Below are positions 38,501 through 51,194 of a DNA stretch of 64,000 nt, in pieces. The notes beneath the pieces are model-generated. The model saw only the letters and a program-made list of their open reading frames with translations, made no database searches and was not told the origin of the DNA. Numbering within the stretch: position 1 is the first letter of the stretch; every line of letters begins with the position of its first letter. Origin of the DNA: Motacilla alba alba (Eukaryota > Chordata > Aves > Passeriformes > Motacillidae). The stretch is from assembly GCF_015832195.1 (NCBI RefSeq), contig NC_052031.1:11285850-11349849 (forward strand). Reading direction: 5' to 3'. The position numbers were made by a program, and so were the translations under genes.

Positions 38501-39573
38501 ATAACCTTTCTGAAAACAAAGCAAAGATTCTTGCCTAATTTTATACTTCCACAATAATTATTTTTAATATTAGCACATTAATTACCTTCCCACTTCACAT
38601 AGTAGATTGCTGTTTGAATATGATTTAGAGCCTGTAACAAATCTTTGTAGGTTTCTCATGGTGGGAGCTGCTTGCCCAGTTTGGAATCAACAACTTTTAA
38701 AGCTATGAGGTAGCTTCATGTCCTGCTATGTTTATCATTTCTATAGGCCATTTTTGGATAATGCCCAGTAACAGAAGTTATATTTTTACCATAAAATACC
38801 TTAAAGGAAGAGATGCACAAAAATATGGATTTACAGAGGTAATTGAGCACATTGAAAGCTGAGAAGCACCTATGCCTTGGGACTTAGGGAATCATGTAAG
38901 CACAGCCTGCTCTGGACAGTGGTGTTGGCCAGCCAAACCCAGCTGTGCTCCCAAAATTTCTCTGCCATGTGACTGAAACAACTCTGCTTTCAAGAGCAAA
39001 GTGCTAATTTGCACATACCCCTGAGCATTGCTGGAGGGTCCCTTTTCAATGAGCCTGCAGGTCTCACCCAGAGCAAGGCTGGGTTATGAGCAGATTCTGG
39101 CCTGAATTTCCGCTGTCACCTGGAGCACCTGACATCCAGGGATTATACTCTGGCCCAAAGAGAGAAATTACCCAAATGAGCATCATAGGTAAATGTGGGA
39201 TAACAATTCAAAAGTTTAGTACACTGGAAGTGTGCCAGGAAGAGCATTTTTCACTATGCAAGGGTCTCAGATAAATGTATGCAAATCTTCTGTGGTTTGT
39301 GTTAAAAGAGGAACAATTATTTCAGAAGGAGTTCTGGCAATCAGACACAGATTCCATTGCTAAATTCTCTCTCATAGATGCAAACGTACACATAAACATT
39401 AATCCAAGCATTTTATTCTCCAGTCCCAAATTTGTCTCACTCAATTTGGCAAATAGCACACACTCAGTGTGTGTCTGTGAGGAAATAATGTTCTCCCCTG
39501 TGCCTCAGCTTCCCCTCTCTATCAGTGGAAGCTTCTAATCTAATATTTTTTAAATTTGTACACAGAAAAATGT
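35507..39573. other. Unannotated AT-rich sequence
   Basis: No gene or repeat family is recognised. The interval 38540-38720 is repeat-free and rich in TAATTA-type words. The segment 39440-39545 contains 'CTGTGCCTCAGCTTCCCC', faintly like the MIR core, but without enough flanking similarity to annotate. Confidence 0.4.
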
Positions 39574-39701
39574 TTTCAGGCTTAATATATCAAGATAAAT
39601 AAATTACTCAGAGATGTTTGCAAAAGAACACTGCATCAGTGCTGAGACGGTCATCATAAAGAACAATGACAGCAAATACACTTTGAATATTAAGCCTGAA
39701 A
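39574..39701. repeat. Spaced inverted repeat (15-bp perfect arms)
   Basis: TTTCAGGCTTAATAT at 39574-39588 is the exact reverse complement of ATATTAAGCCTGAAA at 39687-39701. Weaker complementarity extends a few bases on both sides, and 98 bases lie between the arms. The arrangement could be a short non-autonomous DNA transposon relic (MITE-like) or a long hairpin. No transposase family or target duplication is recognised. Confidence 0.75.
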
Positions 39702-42700
39702 TGTTTATAAGTTTATAAATCTTTAGAACAAATCCTTTGAGCAAAGCTGCTGCTTTCACTAGAAAGTGCTATGCAAGAAAATGAATGAGATTAAATTTTG
39801 TTTATGTATATAGCATACCATAATAATGTAGCTGCATTGGCTAAAAGCACTAATGACATCACATTAATTACTTTAAAGTGCTACATTGTCTCCCACTACA
39901 AGTGCTGAAGGTCTCCTAGATGTAGCTGAGTTAAGACTATTCCCCTTTAGTATAAAATACAGTCTTTAAAGACACACTTTTTGCACTTAATAGATATAGC
40001 ATTCATGTGCATATTAAATGGAAACCTAGATGAAGACACAATTACTATCTCTAAGCAGTTGAGGTGTATAAATATCAAGGAGAGAGATGTGTCATGAGAT
40101 TATAACAAGAAGATACAGGCATAATAGTTCAGGCTGAATAGGAGGAAAAGTGTCCTAATAATGATAAGGTCCATTGGACAATGGAATAGTCTTTAAAGGG
40201 AAATAATAGAACCCCATTTCTGGGGATAGGTATAAGCACACTGGAAAAAATATGAAATTAAATATGGAAAGAAACAGTCTTGATGTGACTTAAGATGAAT
40301 CAGCTCGTTGTAATTGGTTTTTTTCAATTTAAATTACCTGTGATTCATGGTGGACAAAGACAAACAGAAAACACACCACACAAGCACTCCAGACTTTTAG
40401 GGATAGAAGCAGTTTAACAGATTAACATTTAGAAGATATATTTGCAGACCTATCAGTCATTCCATGAAGGCACTTTTTACACAGAATATATATTGATAAT
40501 AATGGATCATTCATATTTAAGTTTGCAAGTCTCCATTTCTTCCTTTCTTTACCTCTGGGCTTCATTTAAAAACAAAACAACAAGCCAATGGACTTTCTGA
40601 TATTTATCTCTCTAGATCTTGTCAGAGCACAATCACTATGGAAATTGTGTTGTTAATGAATTTCAAAATTCTTTTCTTTTTTTTTTTTATTGCCATGGAT
40701 ATTTTCTTCCTTATAAGCACTAACATAGAGAGTTGATAACATGCTTTGTTATATTACGACTCATGGAAAAAATACTGAAATTGTAGTCTTCTAATTTGAG
40801 GCACTTGAGGTGAAGGCATACAGAAGTATTTTCCATTGCTAGAGGAGGACATTCATCTCTAGGAAAATGAAAAAATTAGGGGTTGGCCAGAATGAGGCCA
40901 GCAACCATAAATTTAGTCTCCAGAAATGTTAAGGTCACAGTTGCTGGAAGGACTGTAGTTTGAACAGCCTTCTCTTTTAGTTTCTTTCCCAAATCTCTGT
41001 TCTACTTATAACTAACTCTTCAGAGAGGAACCTCTGAAGATTCCTCCACCTTCCAAGTCTGGATCTGCTTCAGCAGACCAGAACTTAAAAGAACTAGTGA
41101 CTGACCTTGACAAACCCTTGAAAGCTGTGTTCTAGAGAGAAGATGGCAAAGCACTACAATGTATAATATACAGATATCTTCAGGATGTCACCCCTGCCAG
41201 AGATCCTGTGGTACCCTGAAGACCACAATAATTCCTGACAGTTTCCCATCAGTGCCTACAGATCCAGCATCAGAAACAGATTAAATATTTTAGTTAACCT
41301 GGCTACTATTCAGAATAGAAACTGCATATAAAATGGTGCATATAACTTTGATTGTTGAACAACTCTGTAAATGCTTATTATCTCCAGAAACACAAAATCT
41401 GACCCATACCTGAAGAAGGGGCACATAAGATGTCATGGCACTGAAGGATGAGGTTATTTTGATACAAAAGGGATACCCAGTCAAACAAGAAGTTTAAGGT
41501 CTCCTAACCTGTCTTGCTACAAAACTAAAATACATAGCAGAGACAAGCTGGTTTTGTCTGCTTTCTGCAGCTGAACTCTTGACTGTGGCTGTAGTGTAAT
41601 GTTATCTGCTTTTATTTACACTCTGCTGCAATAGCATTTTAGTTCTACATTCTGATTCCCTTCCAAATGTAAAGGTTAACAGAATAGAGACTTCTTAAAT
41701 AAAAATCCTCATCTTACTTCTCTACTTAATATGAAACATTGCCTTTTAGTGTGTAACACATATTTTCACCTCTGATTCATGGTTCTCAGGTGTATGACTT
41801 TATGTGCTCACATGCACTCTCCATCACAACTTCAAGTACATAAAACCCAGCAGTTCTGTCATTCTGGCTGCTCTGATTCTCATCCCTCACCTTCACTAGC
41901 AAGACAGAAACAACATGAGCAGTAGAGGGCCAGTCCTTGTAGTTTAGTACCTCACGTGCCCTTTTTTCCCCTGAACAAGTGTTTTGTGTTCCAAGTTTCC
42001 ATGCCACACCCCCATCAACTCCTCAGAGCAGCGCATGCATTGTCTGCTTCCGAGTTCGGAACACGCTGATTGACAGGCATACATGCTGCTCAACAAACCT
42101 GGGGGTATTTTTGGCTTCCCCAAAGCAGAGGGCAGTAATTTACTCCTTGTATACTTGGCTGCAAGTTTTAATGACCAGCTGGTTCTTTATGGGGGTAGAG
42201 GGAGGCAGACAGATGGAGGAAGAAAGAGGCAGAAAATTCGTTGTTGCTGGTGTGATCAATTGTATGTGGAGAACATAACTTCAGTCTCTCCATATATTAA
42301 AAACAGCTCACAATGGTAATCCAAAGATTTCTGTAACTATAAAATGACAAATTATTTTACTTTTTATAATCAGCTATGTTTTCTAAATATCATTGCTATA
42401 GATGCTCAGGATAATGAAGAGAAAGATTTTTAATTTGCTGATACTTCCAATTTGAATGTAGGATTTAGGGTCATTATAACTTGTTCATACCTGGATGACA
42501 AAAAAACCTGCCAATATCTGGTAAGATCCATTTTTAAGAGCAATTTTGGAAGGAACTTGAGAATCAGAATAACAATCTATGTAAATCTACTGTTTTGCCT
42601 GAAGTTTTAAAGACTCCAAACAATGTTATAATTTCCAGACTTTGAGCTTTATGTCAGCACATAGCTAAAACCCTAAGACAGGATTTAGAGAAAAGCATAT

Positions 42701-45700
42701 AGGAAAAATGAGTAATCCTGAAGAAGTTTTTCTTTTTCTCTTAAGCTTGAAGGCAAGTGGCTTGAGCAATTAGAAGTACTGTGTTCAAGGGACAAAATTC
42801 CCAAATACAGGTGATATTTATCGTTTTACGTTTACCCATCTGAAGTCAGACATCCAATCTAAGCTGGTCATCTAGATCCACTTTGTAGGTGGAGAGAGGT
42901 CAGCATACATGTCATCCTCCATTATTCACCTGAGAGCGATGAACTAGCTCTTCAAGGAACCTGCTGATTTCCACAGACAGTTTAGAACGCACAGTTAATT
43001 TTGAAGTTTCTCAGGTTGACTAGGTAAAAACTAACCAGGCTGAGTGGGTTGCTGTACGCAACAAAAGATTTGCAGTCAGCTAGAATGAAAACACATAATA
43101 GTCACTGGAACACTTTTGATATGGAGGGGTCACTATGTGCTCCTGGGAGGGAAGCAGAACCAAGGTGCAGAGACAGTGAAGAGCTTGGCCACCTCAGCGT
43201 GGCAAAGGCAAAATGTAACACTTGAATACAAATCAGTGTAAACTTGAATCAACAGAAGAGCTGAAAGCAGCCCAGCAGACACCTGCACTTCAGGCTTGCC
43301 AGATTATTCTGCCTTACATTTGTCCAGATGCTGCTTTACTTTGGGTCCATCTGGAACTGCTGAGCACCTGAGGGCTTGTCTCCAGTGTGCCACACCGTGC
43401 CACACAGACAGGAGCTTCTCCGTTTAATTCCCAGGAAACTTGGACCTTGCCATCTTCTCACAGCACTTCTATGCACAGCAAACAGTTGTCTTCTTGAAAT
43501 GAAAAAGAAAATGCAGTAGAATTGCCAATATCTTTTTACCTTTCTCCTCATCCCCATTCATTTATTAGTCTAGTAGACAAACCACTTTCCTATGAAAAAG
43601 CAAATGAATGTTCATTTTCTCCTTCTAGCTGAGAGAAGTTTTGAATGGCAAAACATATGTCTTGCCAGTCAGCTGTGCAGATACAGATTTTTATCAAAAG
43701 ATTTCAAACCATCTATTACTAAGCATCTATTATGTTAAAGCAGCTGTTAAACTAAATCCATCTTAATAATTTAGCTACATCCCTACAATTCTAACAAATT
43801 GTATTTTCTCCCTGGGTGCGTAACTTGGGTGTGTAATTTGTCTTTTGATTCTATAACTGAAGTTTCACAGGTCTGATGCCCACTTGCACTTTGGTGTATC
43901 ATGAAGTTTTCTAAAAAGTAAACAGAATACTCATGAAACATTGCTGAATCTGAGCATTAGTGTGGCACATCTGCTGTATAAGATGGTACTGATGCAAAAC
44001 ACAAGACAATGCCGAATCTTAGGTCTTCAGACTTTAGTGTCCTTTTCTTTGTCTGAGCATTAATATTCCTCCATACTTTTTAAGTTTTCAGAAGCCCGTA
44101 GTATTTTAGATCTGCAGGAGGTTGTGAATAATAATGTGCATTATTAAGGTAGCAGAGGACACAAATTGCTGCTGATTGCATATCCAAAATTGTTGTTGAT
44201 GACTACAGTACTTGCTAAAAAAAGTAAACAAATTCCTACACAGAGAGATCCAAGATACGCCAGTTGCTTAGATGCTAAAGATTATTTTTCAACAAAAATG
44301 CTTAACTGTGCTATTATTTTCAAGAGATGTACTTCACAAGTAACATTTGTTGGAAAGGATATCAAAACCACTAGAAAGTATGGTACATTTTCAAAAGAAG
44401 TGTAAGGATTTTATTCTTTGCATTGTTCATATCCTGGTCTCTAGCATCAAGTCCAGCACTAAAGTACCCAGGAAATCAAGCAAACCCTCAACTATGCAGT
44501 ATAAATTGTTTTTATGAAACTGAACTTCACCTTTTTATGCTATAATTAAAATAACTACCTTTGTTTAACCAGCAGCTTATTTTTTTAACCTTATATGTCT
44601 GGTTAGAGTGAGAGTTCATCTTATATCCCTGAGTCTTTCTCATTGACTTCAGCTGAGCTTTTCCCATGAGGATGGATGGTAAAAGGATTAGGCTGCTTTC
44701 AATTTTTATTTCATTTATTTTTATTTAGGCACATGAGCCAAGGCCAGTACTAAAGGAGTTTATTTTTGGAATATGGGAAATGCAAGTAGGCAGTTGCATT
44801 AATAGATTTATGTAAAGTCCTTCAACATGCAACAATAAATTTCACATCTAGCTTTTATTTAAATAAAAAGCTATAGAATACTGGGATCCACCTAAGAGAG
44901 TCTGACTTACAATTTGGTGTCTAGGAAATTATTTATTAGTTGCTATACAATACCCAGCTTCCTGAATAACACTAAAGAGAAAGTGCAGGCTCCAACTGTT
45001 AGACCCATAAATACGATACAGTATTGTTTGGAGACTCCCACAGAAACAAAAATAAGGATATCAAAATGAGAGTCAGGTTCCTCTTCCCAACAAAAAATAA
45101 GAAGCCCAAGTTTGGGGCTATTCCAATAAATAGTTTCCCAAGGGACTGGCAGTGCAAGGTACCCAGTCAAGGTCTGTCTGCCTGCTATTATCGACCAGGG
45201 AAGTTCAGGTGGTGGTTGCTGATAGGGTGAGTCTTCTCTGACCAGGGATTTTAATGGCCATAATTACTCCCAACTGCTCTCTAACAACTATCCACAGTAG
45301 TTTCCCTATGCAGGCATCAATTTCCAGGCCTTATTTGTCTGGAATAACGTTCATAATGCTAAATTATTTCAAAACAAATTAAACAATAGTTGATCTTCCA
45401 GAATAATATTACTTGTCAGATTAATCTTTAGTGACAAGGCTGCAGAAGACAATAGAAAAGCCCTGAAGATCTGCACCACATCTGGGACATGGGCACAGAC
45501 CTTTGTGATGATTATTTTATTTCTGGCAAATATATGTTGTTCTAGGACAAGGACCTGCTCAGACACAGACACCACACCAAAAGGACACAGCTCATGCAAG
45601 CACAGGCACAAGGCTTGTTCTGAATAAAGTTCCAGCAGAGCTGGGACCAGGCACATGCTGCTGCATTACATGCAATATTTGCTCATGCATCAAACATTGG

Positions 45701-48159
45701 GAATCCCCATTTTAAGCATTAGTATTGTGAAATATACATGGCAAAGCCTAGGCTGGATGCAAGACATCTTCAGCAGTGGTTCGATGTCTTGGTCTGATCA
45801 GTGGTACCTGAGAAACACACAATATACAATCATCATTCCTTGTTACGTATTATCAAGCCTTTCAGCTGCAATGTATAAGCAACATTCTGCAGCATTTGTT
45901 TATACCATACTGTTGAATTTTACATCGCACATGGATATTCTTACTTTGCACAATTGAAAACAATGAGGTACAAATTGAATAAGGTGTAAAACCAGAAAGT
46001 AGAAAGCAAATCAGAAAATTTAGAAGTGTCAGTGCAGCCTGCGAGCAGAGCAAAGGGAGTTATTCTTCAAGATATATCTAACTGCTTTGTCAGAACAGCA
46101 GTGCCTGCAGAAAGCTATTCTTGTTCTTGATGTTGCTAACACCCCTGCCTTTATCACAACCTCACAACATTTGGCACTTTTCCTAAGTCCTCAGGAAATG
46201 TCAGTAAATGTGTGGGTTTTTTCCATTTTTTTTTAATGGAAATTTCCTACTTCTTACAATGTTAATGTAAAGATTGGAACCATATCTCTCCAGAAAAGAC
46301 AATCAGAAATCCCCAAAATTATAATTATTTTTCATACCTAGATTTTTTATGTGTATTTTTTTTAAATTTGTGGTACTGGCTTTTCTCATAATCTGTAGCA
46401 ATTGATTATTTATTTATTTAAGTTTTCATGTTTGGCTACCTATGTTATTGCATACTTTTAATCCAGATTGACAATCTAAAAGGCCCAAATTTTCCAAAAA
46501 TTCAGAGTAAATCTGGATACAAATCCAGTTTCCCTTTGCTGACTTATTTTTTCACAGAGGTGATCTTGGTTTAGATCAAAATAAGCAGCAAATCTGAACA
46601 AAGTTCAAACCAAAGTAGCAGCTCCCTAGACATGGCAGCTGGAAAATGATGCCCTTGTTGGCTTTTCTGGGAAGACAAAGTACAGCAATTCTGCTGCTAA
46701 GAAGTTGCTGGGGACTTCAAACCTGCCAGGCACAAGGGCAGACTTTCCACTGGACTCCCCTGGGGATGGCCTCCAAAGTCTCCTAGCCTTCTCCTAGGAT
46801 TTTTTAATAATTTTTCAAAGCACTCAATATCACATAATACTCCAGTTTTGACAATAAGTGGAGTAGGTTAGACACAAAGCTCTGGGAAACTGTAAGAACA
46901 CTGATTTTATTTTTTTTTTTTTTTAATTAATGAAATTGTTGTAACTATCTTCATTGGGATCATGATAAAAGGCAATGTATTTCTAGTCTGTAACCATCAA
47001 GTGATTCTTTGGAAACAGACAAAGCAATGTGTGTTCTGGCATCTGACAATATTGTTAAGTTTTGAGGACATCGTCTGTACATAAGTCTGCAAATAAAGAT
47101 ATTTATTTTCAATATTCTCTCAGAGCACAGCAGAGCAAACAAATATTAGTGTTGGGTGAGAAGACTGAAAAACCAAAATTTTCCAGAACCAGAACTGGTT
47201 TAATCTTCAATACCACTATCATACTCTCCACAAAGAGAAGGAACAACAATTTTAATTGGAAAGATGAGCCATGAGAGAGATCAAAGTTATTTCTCCCCGT
47301 GATCAACTTATGTATTTCTTTCCTCATTTGACATTTCAAAATGCCTTTCCTCTAAAATATTCTCCTTCTGAGGATCTCAACAGGATTTGTTGTGGGTGCA
47401 GTTTTCCAGAGCTGATTAAGTACATTGCTGGGTGTCTCTGCTGTCATACTGGGATACCTGCAGGCAGAAGGATGGAAACAGGGCCAGCTCAGAGGTCTCA
47501 ACCTGGGAGAAGTGGATTTGCTTTATTGGGTGAGTAACACCTGTATGTGACTGGGATTTTGCAGATGGCTTTGGAAAGGATATAGCTGGTATGCAGAGCC
47601 ACATAGGGCTGAAAACCTACTGTTTGGAAAGGGAAATAAAGCATGTGGAGGCTGGAACACAGAAACAGTAATAAAAACTTGTCTCTGCTAAACATTGAAA
47701 AGTGACATGATTAACAGAATAGTGGGTTTAGACACGTTAAAAATGCAGTTTCTAGAAGTATAGCTTCCAGAGTGAGGAATTCCACTGTGTTCCTGTTTTT
47801 GAGAAGTCACTGAGTCTGACAAGCAGGGTGGGAAGGATAATGGCAGAGAAAACCCTGACAACGCACAAAGAAACGCACAAAACTGAGAAGGTTTTTCCAT
47901 CCCTTTCATCATTGTTCATCTGTTCTGACTGTTCTTATACCATAGGCATAGAACAAAAAACCCTGAAATTAAGGCTAGGCTTCTGCACATGAGTAGTTTT
48001 TCCACAGTGGGCACTGGAAAGAACTAGCACATTCTCGAAGAAGACACATACATCAAAATGAATTAGTAACTGCACTTGGCTGAACAGGGAGAAGCTGTGG
48101 TCCACTGGCCCCACAAGTATGGGGGAAGGACACCTTTAAGAAATCAGGCAAACCCTGGC
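39702..48159. other. Unannotated AT-rich sequence
   Basis: No gene, RNA gene or repeat family is recognised. The stretch at 39780-39930 is repeat-free and contains TGACATCA and ATTAATTA words, typical of enhancer-like conserved elements. Open frames are all short and unrecognised (up to 100 codons, 45655-45957). Confidence 0.4.
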
Positions 48160-48330
48160 ACTAGGTTGGGAAACAGTAGATGTGATTTCCACCCCCATCT
48201 CTGCCTTACTCCTCCTGCCTGAACTTGAACAAGTCTCTAAGTCTTTCTGTGCCTCAGTCTGTAATGGAGTAATAATATTTTCCTGCCTCACTGTGGGACA
48301 CTGTCATCCTGATATTGTGTTGATGGGTAC
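48160..48330 (+). mobile_element. MIR-like ancient SINE relic
   Basis: The run 'CATCTCTGCC', 'CTTGAACAAGTCTCTAAG', 'TTTCTGTGCCTCAGT' and 'CTGTAATGGAGTAATAAT', followed by 'TTCCTGCCTCACTGTG', follows the order of the MIR (CORE-SINE) core and downstream region. In MIR, a CTCTGCC-like word is followed by CTTGGGCAAGTC, CTGTGCCTCAG, CTGTAAAATGGGGATAATAAT and CTACCTCA. MIRs are amniote-wide, inactive tRNA-derived SINEs and are sparse in bird genomes. The tRNA-like head and 3' end are not recognisable. The copy is diverged but unmistakable in the core. Confidence 0.75.
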
Positions 48331-49768
48331 AATTGAACAATCTGCCATATATTAAAAAGAAAACTTGTTCAGATGGATGGTACTTTATCACTGAAAAACG
48401 TCAAGTGAATGAGGTGTACTCGCTTTTTATAGGTTCCTTGTATGTGCTTTGTTATAATAAGAAATTCATCACCACTGTGGGGACCTGAGTCATCTTTGTC
48501 CTTATTCTGCTCTTTTTCTAGTGTTTTTCTTGAACGCAGTACACATAAATCAGTATAAAAATGGAGTCATACCATGGCAAATCATAGGTTTTGTTTTTCT
48601 CCCTGGAAGTTGCGCTAGCCCTGCAGTCCAAAACAATTATTACCATGTAATTTATTTTCACTTTATTATGTTTCTCTGAAATACAAATTGGAGTTTGCTG
48701 GTTATGCAACAGCTCTCCATATTCATTTTCCTACACAATGAAACTCCATCTGGGAATACATACAAATTAAGGATTCAAATATTTCTAAGAAGTTTTGTAA
48801 AACTTCCTTTAGAGCCGGCTTCTATCAAATCCCATTTGCTTTTATAAGCTGCTGAAAACTCTAATCAGAAATGTCTGTGCTTATGTGCTCAAAACAGAGT
48901 ATCATCTATATCTTACCTTACTTCCCTGCAAAAATCTCTGAATAATGTCAAAATGGCATGCCTTTCCTAATTCAAACATTTGGCAAAACAGTGTTCTAAT
49001 AAATGATGTAACAAGGGAGATCATAATAAGAAACATCTGTACAGATTGCTGAAGGCAAGCTCAAAGTATGTCAGAGTCTAAGAATTTACCACAAGGAAAA
49101 ATTACTGAGAAAAATATGTAAAAAATGTTTATGTTCAATGTTGCTTGAAAAGGAACATGAATAAAATGTGTAACTATACCACACAAGTAGACCACAGCCC
49201 TCTTCTCAAATTTACAAAGCTATTGAAGACCTGGCATAAGGAAGTAAGATCCCATCCCTTACTAGCAGGAAAAGATTATGACCTCCCCCTTTTTGCTTGG
49301 AAATCTCAAGTACAGAGAGGCCAAATCAAAACTGTTCCTCTGGTTTGAGTGTAATAAAACTTGGGCAAATCAATTTCATTTACCTTTTGCTTCATCAAAA
49401 AATGCGATCTTCCATCATTTTCAGCTAAAGAAGATAGCACTTGGCCTCCTTGGACACCATGTCCAAGATTTCTCGAGTCAGAGATCTCCGAAATGAAAAT
49501 GTGAATTGAAGGTCATCCATCCATTGCATAAGGAATTTGCCTAAGGACACTCCTACACTGGCCATCCTAATAGCCTGACTCCTTGTGCTTCAACACAATA
49601 CTGGTTCTCATTTTTTACAGGACTTTCTTTCATCCATCTGTACCAGTAGGAAATGAGTAAGAGAAAACAAAGAAAAACATGCTGCTGAAACACACTCTGT
49701 TCTGAAAATCCATACCAGCCACTTGCCAACAGGTAGGGAAGGCAGCCACAATGAGATTGTAAGCAGGG

Positions 49769-49773
<5 letters not shown>
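48331..49773. other. Unannotated sequence
   Basis: No gene or repeat is recognised. The segment just before the poly-A run was checked for a processed pseudogene. I saw no AATAAA close to the A run and no recognisable coding sequence. Confidence 0.45.

Positions 49774-49801
<28 letters not shown>
49774..49801. repeat. Poly-A run (28 bases)
   Basis: An uninterrupted A run, the longest in the window. No retroelement body is recognised upstream on either strand. Bird CR1 elements do not use poly-A tails, so it is annotated only as a mononucleotide repeat. Confidence 0.95.
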
Positions 49802-49802
<1 letters not shown>

Positions 49803-51194
49803 TGCTCTCTGAATATAATGCCTTTAGATTCCAGGAAGAACAAGCAATGAAAGACAAAAAACAAGGAGATTGGACACATTCTGGAGAATGAATAATAAAG
49901 TTGGACAAGCACACAGCACCCTGTCAGCCCCTTGCTGACAAAAAGTCAACTATTCCAGGAATCAATGCCCTATGCCTGGAGTTCAAAAGGCAAAAGTGCT
50001 AAGAACCTCTAATATTTTGTATTTTCTTTTAAGCTTGGCCAGGTCTAAAAGGAAAATACTTGCAGTATTATGTAGTATGGAGCGGGGATGTCTCTGCTGT
50101 GCCAGATACCTGATTATGAGAGCTCAAGGACTACTGACAGTGGATGTCACTGATACTCAAACTAAAACTTTTGCTCTGTGTTTGTCTAGTAACTGCACTT
50201 TTTTTTTTTCATTCTTCAGAGCTTTTCAAAGAGTGCTTTAAATGTGGAAAGACAGTTTCAAGGTTTTAGTTGTTGATAATTGTTTCTCCATGCATGAGGC
50301 GACAGAGTTTTCAGGGGAGCTGAGGATGGCTTTTTAATAACAAACTCAGTTACTCAGAACTATATAAAATATTTCTGTATTCTATAAAAATAATGCTGAT
50401 TCTGTTCAAATAAACTCACTGCTGAGATGCTGCAGTAAGCTTCAATATTTTTAGACCATTTGGGCCCCAGGCAATCTGAAGTAAATATATTTATTTTAGC
50501 TTATCCCTGGTGTAAACAGAGAAAACCTGAACATCAGGGTAAAGGTCATAATCCCATGGGCAACATCTCTTCTCTTGAATTTTGGGGAATAGTTTGGACT
50601 GTATGTAAAATAAAACTCAGGAGCTCTCCTCAATCTTCTCACACCCCTCCAAGCCTCACAGCCCCAAAATGTTGAATCCTTTGCATTTCACCTCATGTAT
50701 CAGACAGGAGTGGGTCAGCTACAAGTGCTGGAGAAGCTTCAAACTGTGACTCAGTTTCAGAGTGTCCCAGCTTCAGTGAGAATATCCAACAAGCTCTTAT
50801 TACCTCTTGTCATCACTCTGATTCAGGAAATATGAAGCTCTATAAACACATGAACTTTAATCTTATTTTTTTCAACTGATATTCATTCTTCTAAAAAAAT
50901 GTCAGTGCTCTTCATTGAGCTAAAACATCACAGCCAGAACAGATAGGATCTTTATGTTATATTTTGCCACACAGATGCACACATTTAAAAACTTACACAG
51001 TTTGTCTATATTTTCCTTTAATTATGCTGGAAAGTGAGGAATGGCATTCGTTAATTGTTTTACTCATGATTTCTTGTTTTGGCAGGAATCAGAATCCATT
51101 TCAAAATACTGGGTGCCTCAGTTATGCCTGATTATTATTTATGTAAAATTATTTCACATGTTCTACACCAAGAACAAAAGAGGAAAAAAAAAGT
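49802..51194. other. Unannotated sequence
   Basis: No gene or repeat family is recognised. A short A-run (51184-51192) immediately precedes the 3' terminus of the minus-strand CR1. Confidence 0.45.

Noticed and set aside
39440..39545. Possible second MIR relic
   Set aside because: Only one stretch (CTGTGCCTCAGCTTCCCC) fits the MIR core. The flanks do not follow the consensus.
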